Below, one piece after another: positions 1 to 12,597 of a DNA stretch of 64,000 nt. The number at the start of each line of letters is the position of its first letter. Within the stretch, counting starts at the first letter, position 1. Below the pieces are notes generated by a model that ran no database searches, was not told where the DNA came from, and was given only the letters and a program-made list of their open reading frames with translations. Origin of the DNA: Apostichopus japonicus (lineage: Eukaryota > Echinodermata > Holothuroidea > Aspidochirotida > Stichopodidae); the NCBI RefSeq assembly GCF_037975245.1, contig NC_092562.1:18878054-18942053 (forward strand), written 5' to 3'. The position numbers and the translations under genes were made by a program.

Positions 1-82
1 CAATAAAACAGATCAACATATCAACAAACCAAAAGTTTCAATCAACAAAACATATCATAGACTTGTATACGACTTGTATAGA

Positions 83-245
83 CTAGAACAAACCATTATG
101 GTACTCAGAGGCGAACACAGGCGGAGATTTAAAGTGGCCAAGGCAATTGACAGCACAGACAGTGACATAGTAGCGCATTGAAGAACTGTTCACTGTAATA
201 ACGGAATAACTACCATCATCGGGTACAATAGGATAGACTTCATTG
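83..245 (-). CDS. cytokine-receptor-like gene, exon 6 (receptor domain 1, second half)
   Basis: The acceptor is TTATCACATAG. The exon opens in phase 2 and encodes the last strands of the domain (RYYVTVCAVNCLGHFKSPP), with TAG at 85-83. A possible internal phase-1 donor at 93-92 would end the exon at 94 and exclude the last codons and the stop. Confidence 0.65.
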
Positions 246-3200
246 CTATGTGATAAACAAAAAAAGAAATAGGTAACACAAGATACGTACTCATTATTAA
301 CAGGAAGCTGGACAATTTATTCGGCCCTTTAAGTTTCTGTGGAAATTAGCGGTTTTGCAACAAATAACTTCTTATAGGCCATGAAAACGTCAAACAGCAA
401 TACATGCACAATTAATAACTGAACATCAGGTCTCATTATGTGTTTGTGTCAATAGCAAAGACAATCATGAAATAGTATGTATGTGTGTACATATGGGTGT
501 ATGTATGTCTTTCCGTCCTCCAATTTAATGACTTTCAAAGATTCTACTGCTTTACACTAATTAACCAAAATGAAAACTTCAATTGACTGCAATCTCAAGT
601 ATTTAGCCAGACATTTATGCATCAAAATGTTTCCCAAACACAAAAGACTAAATTGTTTGCTGTTTTTCTTATCTCATCTATAGGTATATCTTATCTACTG
701 TGCCAGAGGCCAGCATTTTAAAGAGTTTGGAAACCAATTTCAATTCCAGTGGAATATACTTAAAAAGATGATCAGGCATTATCATGCCATGCATTTCGTC
801 TTCTAATGTTATATGTCAGATCATGTTCCCTTTTAGTTTGACCATTTAATCTTTGCGCTAAGTTTCAGATTGTGATTGATTCGGACAATTTCCTCAATAT
901 CATGATGTCAGGCAGGAGGCAGTGAACAAATTTATCAGGTATCGAATTGCAAAATGCTGGTATGCAAAATGGGTCCAGTTGCAATAGAAGTGTAAAGATG
1001 TATATCAGTTTTTGTACACAGAACAACCATAGTCTTTCATATGAGACACAAAGTCCATAGCCTTCAAAAGTGGCATGCCAAGATTTTTACACTGACAAGT
1101 AGTTCCCTGAGAGGTACTACTTACATTGTCCCGTCATTGTCTGGGGTGAAGTGCCATTGGTATCTAGTTTGGAAGGCATCGTAGGTGACTATGCCATCTT
1201 CATCATTAGTTAACTCATGCCATGTACAGTTGTAGATGCCTCTTAGCCGTGTCCAACAATCTGGGGCTGGGAATTTCCATTTAGAAGTATCTGTTAACAT
1301 TGCAAAAAGAAGGTACCAAAAAAAAAGTCCAATTTATTGTGTGGGGGGTGTCAAGCTAGTGACTGCATGGGAGGGGGTCTAAACACAGAAATTTAGCGAC
1401 ATAGATCAGTTCACTGGACTCTTTCTTTGATTGAAAGTGCTTATAAGTGCTTAAATATAAAAGCAAAACTTAGAGCAACAATGATGCTAGAATCTCAAGA
1501 CTCTGATATACATTTAAGACAACACAGCGACGCTGATATCCTTACTACACAGTGGAGTTTGGGGTCTGTAGAGTTAAACGGTGTGACAAACCTATACAAA
1601 TTAGGCCTCCTTTCAAACTTAATGTAACCTAATACTGATCACAAAAACAGCAAGCAATGCATGCCTTCTCATATCCTATGCCAAACTAATTGACAATCTA
1701 TGACACACTGCATCTATAAACCTTGTAGAAAACAATACAGAAGAAGAGCATGATTTGAATTGCCCCTCTTTTTTAAATAAAAAAAAAGGGACACACTACA
1801 CAGATGAAACCGTTCCCCCCCCCACCCCCCCTTCCCGTATCTTGTGAAGACTGCATCGACTCTTTGTCACGTCTCTCAAAAACACGTTGCCTATCTGTCG
1901 TACCTTTTGAAGAAGTCGCTTCCATCACCATATCATATGTATTGAGCCCATCCACTCATCTGTTCCTTTGAATTTATTTTCTTTCTTTCTTGTTTTCTCT
2001 TTCTTGCCCATGGTTTGACCAATTAATGGATGACTCATGCATAGGCTAAAGCCTTATATGTATCCCCAATGTTTCCCAGTTTGAGCATAGTACCAGTGTC
2101 TTTAGCTAACCGTGGGTATAGTTAGGGCGTTGACAAATGACCAAGGAGGGGAGGGGGGTGGGGGTGGAATGAACATGGTAAAAGTTATAACAAACGAGCA
2201 GGAACTGTTTCAGAGAATCCAATCCAATCCTGTTTCTGTAGGGGATTCTGCAGTGCGACAAGGGTGTACCTTAATACAGAAGGTCATTCTCATTTGCTAA
2301 TAAATTGGAGCGATGGGCACATATACATGCTATGTTTCCCCATGATTTTTTTCCTTTTCTTTGTCCAATAATTATTGCAAAAAGGAACACTTGAGTGCTA
2401 GAAATATTTAAGTACAGTAGCTTTCTTGAACTATTTCAACAAGTTGTGAAATAAATTAAGTTAATACTGTCTTTTTTGCAAGTTTATTACTTTCTTCATG
2501 TCAGTGTAAAGATTAATCACTAAGAAAAAATATGGTAAAAAAACAATTATCAAAATTTGCATAATATCACTGAGCTCACCTTTGACCTGTACTAGCTGGC
2601 TTGGTGTACTTCTGCTGTTGAGTAGGCATGAATAATCTCCGCTAGAAGCCGTGCTAACATTTTCGATTGTCAAATTCAAGCTCCCGTTGCTAAGGAGGTT
2701 GCCATCTTTGTACCATGCGACAGATGACCCTTCCGAGAGAGGAGGATCCGGTGGAAACTCTCCACAGTGTAAAGTGACAGTCTCGCCTACCTCATGAATG
2801 GACGGATCGCAATCTTCAAAGAGAAGAAATTAAAAATGTGAAGCATATGTGCAAAGAAAGCAAAAACAGTGTGAATAATACAAAAATATTATAATTTTGC
2901 TGTGGCTGCATGGAAGTTGATCGTTCAACAAAATTACTGAGAATTCTCTGAATCGGCTATCTAGGTCTAAACAACAGCTCAATGGACTGATTTGGTACTA
3001 AGGCGTGTGAAGATGCCGCAATTTTTTTGTTCAAATCTGGGCGATATGTTACAGTGGTGAAACATTGAAAAGAGTAAGATGAATGTTGGATGCCATCATG
3101 GCAATTCAACTGGAAAAAAAAAATGTGCAACTTGCTTTTCCATTATAATGTTTGAATCATTTACACCCATGTGCAGCTGCAGTAAGTTAACACACTAAAT

Positions 3201-6200
3201 ATATCACAGTTAAAGAATAAATCAACAGGAAGACTAAAAATAAGTAAAGTCAAGTTTTCATAGAAAACCGACGGTGGCGGTTGATGACACCATCCAAACT
3301 AAACACATGTGTATCTATTATATCTTGGGCTCGAAACACATGTGCATATATTATATCTTGGGCTCGAAACACAAGTGTATCTATTTTATCTTGGGCTCGA
3401 AACACAAGTGTATCTATTTTATCTTGGGCTCGAAACACAAGTGTATCTATTTTATCTTGGGCTCGAAACACAAGTGTATCTATTTTATCTTGGGCTCAAA
3501 ACACATGTTTATCTACAGTTATAGTCAGTTGGGGTAAAAAAAAACAAGGGGGTAGTTGGGGTAAAAAAAAACAACCCCTTTTTATCTAAGGGGAATATTT
3601 AGCCAAAGTTCCAATTTATTTTGGGTGATAGTCCTATATGTCTAGTTTATTATTATATAATTTCTGGAACTCTATGTCACTTCGCTGCCAATCACCGCTT
3701 CATCGAATCAAGCTAATGCTAAAATAGCGAAATTTGAAGTTTGTACCACATATCCGAAACTTTCTCCTGCATACCCAGCTTATATGATGTGGAAATTATT
3801 CCAGCAGTTACAGCATAGCAGTTAGTGATATTACACTCCCCCATGGTAGAATTACTCCAACTTCATTCACGCTTCATGGGGGGGCCTTGTTTTTTTTTAC
3901 CCCCAATAAATGATGTGAATGGGGTAAAAAATAACAAGTACTTTCCGGCTCCAATGTACTCCCTATTTTACCCGAATTGATTTTAGAGGTTAGGCAAATA
4001 GTTTTCATGTCTGTCATGTGTCAAAAATGTTAAATAATTGGGCAGAAGTAACTGAAATTGGCTCTACTCTAATGTTTCTACTATATGACACCACATTTGT
4101 GTAGCATCATATACACACTGTACAGTATGAATACGGCTGAGCATGACATATGACACGAGCCATCCATAATTACGAATTAAGACAATTTCACAATTTTTTT
4201 CCTTTTTCATGTAAAGGTAGTAGCTCATACTTAGATATAATTATATGCAAACATGATTTTAAGATACATTCATGAAGAAAATAGCTGTTTTCTAGCATTG
4301 TTTTTTTTTACCCCTGCATTGTTTTTTTTTACCCCGAATTAAGCAAATTTTGGGGGTAAAAAAAAACAACATTTTTCGCAAAAAACGACACTTTCCCTTT
4401 ACAAAAAAGTTATTTTTGTTAGATTCTCTTTAAGAGAATCCCACTCCACACACTTGGACATTGGAACCGAAACAATACCTCTTACTCATCAATTTTTAGA
4501 GCAAACTTTAGGTAAATTGTTTTTTTTCTACCCCACTTGACTATACTACCTTTGTTACTTGTATAAACCCTGATAACAGTACAGGGGCAACAGACACAGG
4601 GTGCATACATGTACCCCTTCCCCTATAGATCCCAAATTCAGTGAAATGCATTAACGGTGTCCCTTTTGATGAAGGCTATATGATGATTCCTTGCCATATA
4701 ATTTGCTCAAAATTCCACTAAACTGACTGATGTAGAAGCCAGCGAGTCAAATTTGTCCAAGAATTAAATGAGTGAGGATTACCAGAAGATGATCAGAAGT
4801 TAATCACCTCTTATTTGTAGCTCACTCACCTGTGTGCATATCGACCAATTAATTCACTGACGAGGACTTTTACAATATTGCATGTTTATTCTAAAAAATG
4901 TATTACAAACCATCATATATAGGCTATATCTAGGCCTACATGCAGCTGATTGCAAAAGGCCAGTGGGTAGACATGCATTCAATGGAATACCATTATTGAA
5001 GAGCTATATATTATATACATATTAAGCTGTATATTACAGTTTAAGAAAAACAATCCAACTAGTGACGCAGCTAAATCCGGTTGAAGAATCATTGTTATTC
5101 GATCTGCTTGACTGAAACCATTGATTCTGCAGACAGTATTCTTGTTTTCAAGGGATGCATTCAAAACTTCCCTTTACCTCAGATAATAACAATCATGGGT
5201 TGAATACTTTGATAATCAATATTTTGACAAAGGTTGCAAAATGGTAACAGGCAGTTCCTTTTTTTTAAATTTTATTATCATGCATAGATTGGCTTATAAC
5301 TTTGCCTGTACCTTTTATACAAAGCATTGCTTGTATACTGCTAACGTTATGTTGTATTGTATTGCCTATTGCACAAGAATAGTGTGTTGACGACGCACAG
5401 AAACTATATTCACAACCAATGAGTGCTTGAATCAATCGGTCACGACTCATAACTTGTGGATCGTTGGCATTTAACTTTATTGGAGACTTTCTGTAACATA
5501 TCAGGTCAAAATGTACATCCTCAAGAAAGCTTTTGATACAGCCAAGATTTTATCATTTTATGGCTTTTACAATTTAGTAACTTACATGAAACTACCACTT
5601 GTAGGAAACTTGATTCAACAGTATTAATGTTGCAACGATATTGTTACTATCGACACTGGCCAAAAAGGGGAATTTTAAAATCCCACTATCCACCCATACC
5701 AGTAACTAAAAATGAAAAATATATCTAACATTAGCCCATGCATTTGTGAAGGCACTTCCTATCATCGTTGGTCGTTCAATGTTGCGTCTTACTACTACAC
5801 TCTTAACATGACTGACTTCTAATATTAATATGAAAGATTCAATGTTTTCAAACATTTGATTCTTTCATTAATTCTTATTGAGTTCTCATTTGAAGCAAGA
5901 CTGCACCACTTTGGTGGAAGGAGCTACACAATTATAGGCTACTGCATAGCCTACAGTACATGTTGTTCATGAGATACGAACCATTGGTTTACTAGTAATA
6001 TGGACTCTGTTTAGCAGTTCCATTCAAATACCACAGCGGAATGCGGGGTTGATTTCTATCAAAATATTTCAAGCCAGCTCTGACAATAGCACGTTTGTCT
6101 CTAGGAAGCAATATCTGTTGTGAACTATCCGTAAAATGACGTAGATTTTACCCAAGTTGGAATATTCGGCAGATACCAATATAAACAATGCTAACAATCA

Positions 6201-9200
6201 GTGAGACACTCTCTTCATGAAAAGTCAAGAAATATGTCAACCCAGATTCCTTACCTTCTATTTCCTCTTCATCAGCGCCAAGAACGTAACAGGAATCCAC
6301 ACGAGCTGTGACAATGGAAACAAGATTTTTTTAAATTACAGTTCAAATGTCTGTTTTTATATTAATGTCAAGAGAATGTTTTATTCTTATATTCATGGGA
6401 CCGTACATCAAATCTTAGGTCACTTTGTACATGAAATATTTTCTTTATACAAACTTTAGTACTAAATCAGTAAAATCTTGAGTTTTGTTGCAAAATGCCA
6501 CAGGGAGGGTTACAACTGACTAGGGCTGCTTATGCTAAACAGTTTAATGTGAGGTTAATTGATGTGAAATTGTGTTTTTCCATATCAATTCCTTTCGCTC
6601 TTTCCAATGCAGCAATGAGCTGAAGCAAGAAAAACATCTTCAGCTTCCTATGGCTTCATCATAGAAACCTAACTTCAACTTGGTTTCTTAGCTTGAAACG
6701 GAAAATGATTGCTTTGTTAAAGAGTTGTCTTTCCAATGATCTAACTTTTCTCACATTCAAAGACAATCAGACTTGGGAGGGGGAATTAGAGAGAAAGACT
6801 TATCCAATCCGTTTAATTAGACTTCCCCTTTTCAATTTGCACAATAAACTATGCTCAACTGTTTTATAGTGCAGTTTCAACAGCATATCATTCCTTCCCT
6901 TTAATACAATAATAGTGACTACCGATATCCTTGAAATGAATTTGGAGAGATGGAGAAGTGTTTTCCTCAGCAATGTTACAATGATTCTAATTCATTGAGA
7001 TTTGCCACCGGGCAAGGTGTTGGCAAATCATGATTTCCTTGAAGTAAATCACTCCAAGTCACATCTGTGTAGCACTAGTATAACATTACCATGTCATGTA
7101 TGTACGTCCACTAATTGCAGGTTTTACGTTCAGCTAATTTGTGCTTAAAGAATTGATAATGATACATATTGATTCAACAGCTGTCCTCCTTGTGTAGATT
7201 TGGTACTAAATTACCTTGCAATAATTGTAGCAGGAATTCGAACAGGCAAAACAAGTTGAAGAGGCACTGGCCCTAACTTAGCGTTGTGTAGCCTGCAAAT
7301 TAGGCTAGGTCGGCTAACGTTAGTCCAGGCCTAACTTAGGCTAGGCTAACTTAGGCCCCAATGTTACGCCGGCCGCATTTAAGTAGGCCGAACAGTAGGC
7401 CTAAACCTTTATAAGTACTGATGAGTTGACATGTTCGTTCTTTGCATAATATTGACGTATATTAATATTATGTAACACACAATATATAAGTGATGAAATT
7501 TTAATTACCTGCAGGAAAATAGGCAAGGTATTGGTCCACAGCCTAATGTTACTGTGGGACTGGGAGTCTAGAATTGAAAATTAATACTACTACTACGTGG
7601 CCTAGCGGTTAACTACTCGACATGTGACACCACAGGTATTAATTTATGTGTTTGACACTGGTTCTGGTTATACGTTAGTCGATCGATAGTGTATTTGGAG
7701 CATAGAAGTTACACATATGGAGCGCCAAAATTTATCGCAGCATTAGAAACATTTGAAGAATTAAAATGGAAAGTGGTTTGCTGAAGTGACCATTGGACCA
7801 TATTGGTTTTTTGAGTAATGCACATACTAAAAAATTTGTTTATTATTTAGAATCACGGAATATGCATGAACAAGTTTCTTGTTACGGTAAGTTTTCATAA
7901 CTTCTCGCTTGACAGTCATTTGCCCTTTATAATTCGGAGGTGGGGTATATATGAGGTACTTTTCGGTAATATTCAAATGCTTTTTCCCCTTGTCAATCGG
8001 TTGATTTTATGATTTGCTGCAGTGTTTTCTATTTATTGTAGGAGCCAGGCAAAACTTCAATTTAAATGATTTCTAGGTTATTCTCACCTTAATGGAATTG
8101 AAACAGAACAGCTTTGAAATTATACAGATATCTGGGGAAAAAAACGTTCATCTTACCATCCCGGCATCGTTACATGTATACAAGTCAAAATAATATGATA
8201 CATACCAGACGCAGTCACCGAGGTAACACAGCACCAGAGCACTATAACCCGACTCCACGTGGATAGACTTTCAAAGCTGTTTGGTTTCTGAAAATGTAGT
8301 AAAAAATATGAGATTTATTTTAACAAAGCAGCTTGTTAAAAGGCATGAACGTTTCCTTTCCTTCATAAAACTATGTCATAAGTTGCTCAATCATAGAGAA
8401 ACGAAAGTCACCCAAGAGCCCGGGGATCAAAAACCAACTGCAACTTGGCCCTTATTCAATCCCTGTCCCCTTACATCGTTACGGTTACCATGTGATCATG
8501 ACGGTGTACCGAGAAGGGGAATACAACGAATCCCTTCGAAAGGAATAGACAGTATAGGCTACAGGTTTACATAGCCTAGCTTTCAGATTTGAACAAGTAT
8601 TGTTGAATGAGATGAGGATTACGCGACGCTTTCTTGCTTCCGTGAAACCACAGACTGCGCCAGGCTCTGACCCTCTCTTTGCAAAAGAAACCCCTTACAA
8701 TATCCAACAGTGACATTATAAAAGACACTATAGAACGAAGTTTCAAATCTAAGTTTTCAAGTTGATGTATAACTACTTCAATTTGAAAGGAACACGTACA
8801 AGAGCAGTTCATAGTTAGTATATAGTCCATATATAATATCACAGGGTTTAATGAAGAGCAGTGCACTCTGTCATTCAAATGAAGTGCATAAAGGACATTT
8901 AATAAATGCTAAAAACAGAACGATCAATCTGGGGAGGTGGATCAACATACTATAGCAACGTCTATAGGCCTATATGTGTTTCACAAAAGAACTTCCCAAT
9001 TACGTCATTTGAACTGTTAAATGGATACAAAGTCTTCCTGGACCTGTTAAGAATGGGTGTCCACTGGGGCACAGCACCATTTATGTTATGGGCTGGGCCG
9101 GGGATCAGATGTTATTTCGTCTTTGGCGAGGGGTCTAAGGGGAGGTGGTTCTCTCTGAAAATATTTTGAGATAAAAAAATGGAGCCTGCTGTTTGGGTAA

Positions 9201-12200
9201 GGTATGTAGCATTACAAAATAGGTTTTTTTTTTTGCATTGGGGGGGGGTGGCTTATGTTTTTTTTACCAAATGTTGAAAAGGTCGAAGCTAGGCTCACGC
9301 AATTGAAAAGGAGTCACAAATTAAACAGCGTTTTTGTGACACATCAGGTCGCAAACGCTTTTGCCAAGTCAAGCCTGCCAGATATAACGAAGAATAAAAT
9401 TGCGATTGACCGAATCCCACGAGAACCAGCTTTGTCCGAAGTAATGGTAATTAATTACAACTAAGCCATTATAGTTTTGTGTAATTCATTCAAAGGATAT
9501 AAATGTATCGCCCATACCCTAACCGCACCGCAGACTTCCCGGCTGATCAGGACACTGATCAAAACGTGGCAATAGTTTTGAGTCGCGTCGGCTTCGGTAG
9601 GAACATGTAGCGTTTTTTTTTCGACAATGTGCGGTGATTCACGTCTAAACCGCGCAGTTTTAAAAATGTAACCAATCACAGGTCATAACATTTGCATGTG
9701 ACCTAAACGAACTCCGGTCGTGAACAGCAAACCAGTCATTTTTGTGCCAGGCCGGATCGGTCGATCAGTGGGGCGTGGTTCAGTTATGAGTCCATAGGTT
9801 TAGTCACGGCAGTTGAAAACTCGGGTCACGGCGGTCGAGTTGAGTCTAGTCATGCCGTGATTAGTCGAGCAGCGTCAATTAAACCACATGCATGCATAAC
9901 CGTACTTACAATAGGAACTTAAACTTTTCGACTCTTTCCTCGTTGTCGGAAATGAACGGACAAACAAATTGCTGTTGCTATGGAATCATAAAGTACTCGA
10001 GCGGACGAGAACACTTTACAACACAAAATGGCTTTATGATTAATAACTGAGAGGGGCTTACTGGGGCCTCGTATGTCTTGACAAGGATCACGTGACAGAC
10101 ATTTTCTTAGCGACTAAACATGAGATTCCCTCGAAAACATAAAGGAGTCGTAATCCTCGTGACTTACATATCGGTGAACATAACAATTATTAACTCGGCG
10201 CTGAGTATAGGCCTACTTGACACTTTACTACCACCTTCAAGCTCCTCGGTACAGTGTTATTGGTGGCTCGCGACAACCGGACTGCTGCCGTTGTCACGGT
10301 TACAACTAGTCAGTGTCCTACGGACAGGTTTTTGCTGAAGGATTCCTCGGAGTATCTATCCGTAAGGCTGTTTTTACTGGGAATACCGTCCTCGCATGTG
10401 GAATCAGTCCTATCGGGGCCAAGACTGCTCGCAACGATTTGCTATAGATCGCTCAATGCGAATTTATATAAATATTATAACCTCATATTATAACCTCTGT
10501 GAAGGGTCAGGAATAGTATACTTATTACTCTGCCATTTCAGTTGGGGAGGTGGGGAGGGGGGTGGCGGTCTCTCAAGTTTGTTTAGACGATGTTCGCAAT
10601 TTGGAGGTTTCTATGAATAAATTTGTGTAAATCAAGAATAGCTTAGGCTCGTTTTTCCCTTTTCCTTTACTCCATTAAGCAAACACGATAGGTCAGAAAA
10701 GATGCATGATATTTTTAATTATATTTTTGGTACATGCATGGCCTCATTTTGATAAAAAACAAGTTCAAAGAGTCAGTATAGTTTGAGGTCAACAGAGATC
10801 ATAATCTGAAGACCCATATAGTAAACACTATAAATTAAAAAGCATTGGCTCCATTGTGTTCATGACTAGTGCAAGGATCCACCTTGTAAACAGGGCGACA
10901 TAAATATTTATCTATCCATTCGACTTTATATATTTGGGTCTTGTTCACGTAAACTGACAAACATGTTGCGTAATCCCTAATTATGTAATCCCTATACATA
11001 TATGTATAGGTATTACAAAGTTAAAAGACGTTTCCATCTTTCGACTTTTTATTATTAGCCTGTTTTTTAGTTTAGAGCAATAAATATGCTATACGGACTT
11101 GCCATTGCGGTATCATTAAAGACAATGATTAAATAACCATGCCTTCTAAACACTCCGTGAATTTGGATTTCAAACCGATAGAAGGATTCCCGAAATTAAA
11201 CAAAATATAGTGAGACCTCGGAATATTGAAACATCTGTCGCAAAAATGGTAAATAAACGGTATGGATGTGTGAATGTGAGTGTGTGTACTCTGTGTGTGT
11301 GTGTTTGAGACTGTGAGGGGTGGGATTGGCACGGTAGGAGAGGGGAGGTGACAGGGTGATAAAGAAGCGGCAACTTTCCAAACTAATGCTTCGTAGGTGA
11401 TGTAAGTTTGAATGTGTTCTAAAGAAAGTTTTAGGCCTCAACGAATTTCAGTAAAGAAATATCCATAGGCCTCCCAGTAGGCCTTGCACCGTGCACGGTG
11501 GGAAGTTCCTGCTTCCATTAAACTTTCAAGAATGCCTCGAAACAGTTGTTAGAGACTCAATAATTCGCCGAGTTTGACGAAAAAGTCTTAAGATTAAGTT
11601 CGCTTTAACATTTTTTTTTAAAGGGACATGAGGCGGGGGGGGGGGGACGATCGTCCGAAGTCTTAAGTCAATCATTTGGACATTAACAATCGAAATTTCG
11701 AATTTGAATTTCAAAAATCATGACCTTTCATATCTACAGTTGAAATGTTGAGATTAGAAGTCGACATTTGGATTTAAAAGCCGAAACGTTGAGAATAATT
11801 AAAAGTGGATCATTTTAAAGGTTTTATTTTCGTTTTACCACGTCCGTTTATAATAAACCACCGTGTTTTACCCCTCAGGCTTTCATTGAGCATAATTTAT
11901 TTAAACAGATTATTGACTTATTTTGATTAAATATGTCTATTTCATGCTAATTAAATCCCTTAACAATTAATATCGGTCATAGCCAGACCTATATACATCT
12001 CCTTTCCAAATATCAGTTGACTTAAAAATGGGGTAATTTTCGAAATATAGTTTGCAATGTATGAAAAGGTATTTACAGCTAATATTAAAACTAGTCGGAC
12101 GAAAAATGCCAATGATTGAACGAGGCAAACTAATAACACTTGCTCGTAATATTGGTCATATAATTAATCTTCTCCCAATGTTACTCCATCATCTAGGATT

Positions 12201-12563
12201 TCATAATAAGAAACTCAGCGATCCTGTTAGAAAAACTGACTTCAGAGAGCGAATAATGATCAAAACGTTATCCTATTTCCTGCGAGGGTACGAATCTATT
12301 TCAGTCTACTTTGTTGCCAAAAATGAGTTGCATAAGGTAATATGATGTATTCGTTACAGGTGGCCAAGGCCTTCAGTGGCTTCCTTACTGGTTTCGAACC
12401 TCTGGACAGACAATCAGGCCATAGCCCATATAGTTGCTTAGGGGGTCCGCATATAAAGCGCGAGGCCCGTGTTCGAATCCAGGTGGAGGCTGGAAGTTTG
12501 TTTGCACTGTTCTGGATTTTCCCACTCATTGCAATTAATATATATATTTATATATGTATATAT

Positions 12564-12597
<34 letters not shown>

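Noticed and set aside
3250-3589. Four overlapping open frames (71 to 102 codons) on both strands
   Set aside because: All come from the 33-bp tandem repeat, whose period is a multiple of three. Their peptides are simple 11-residue repeats.
8281-9464. Open frames of about 70-100 codons on both strands
   Set aside because: They overlap or adjoin exon 2 of the receptor-like gene as antisense or intronic frames, with no splice or family support.
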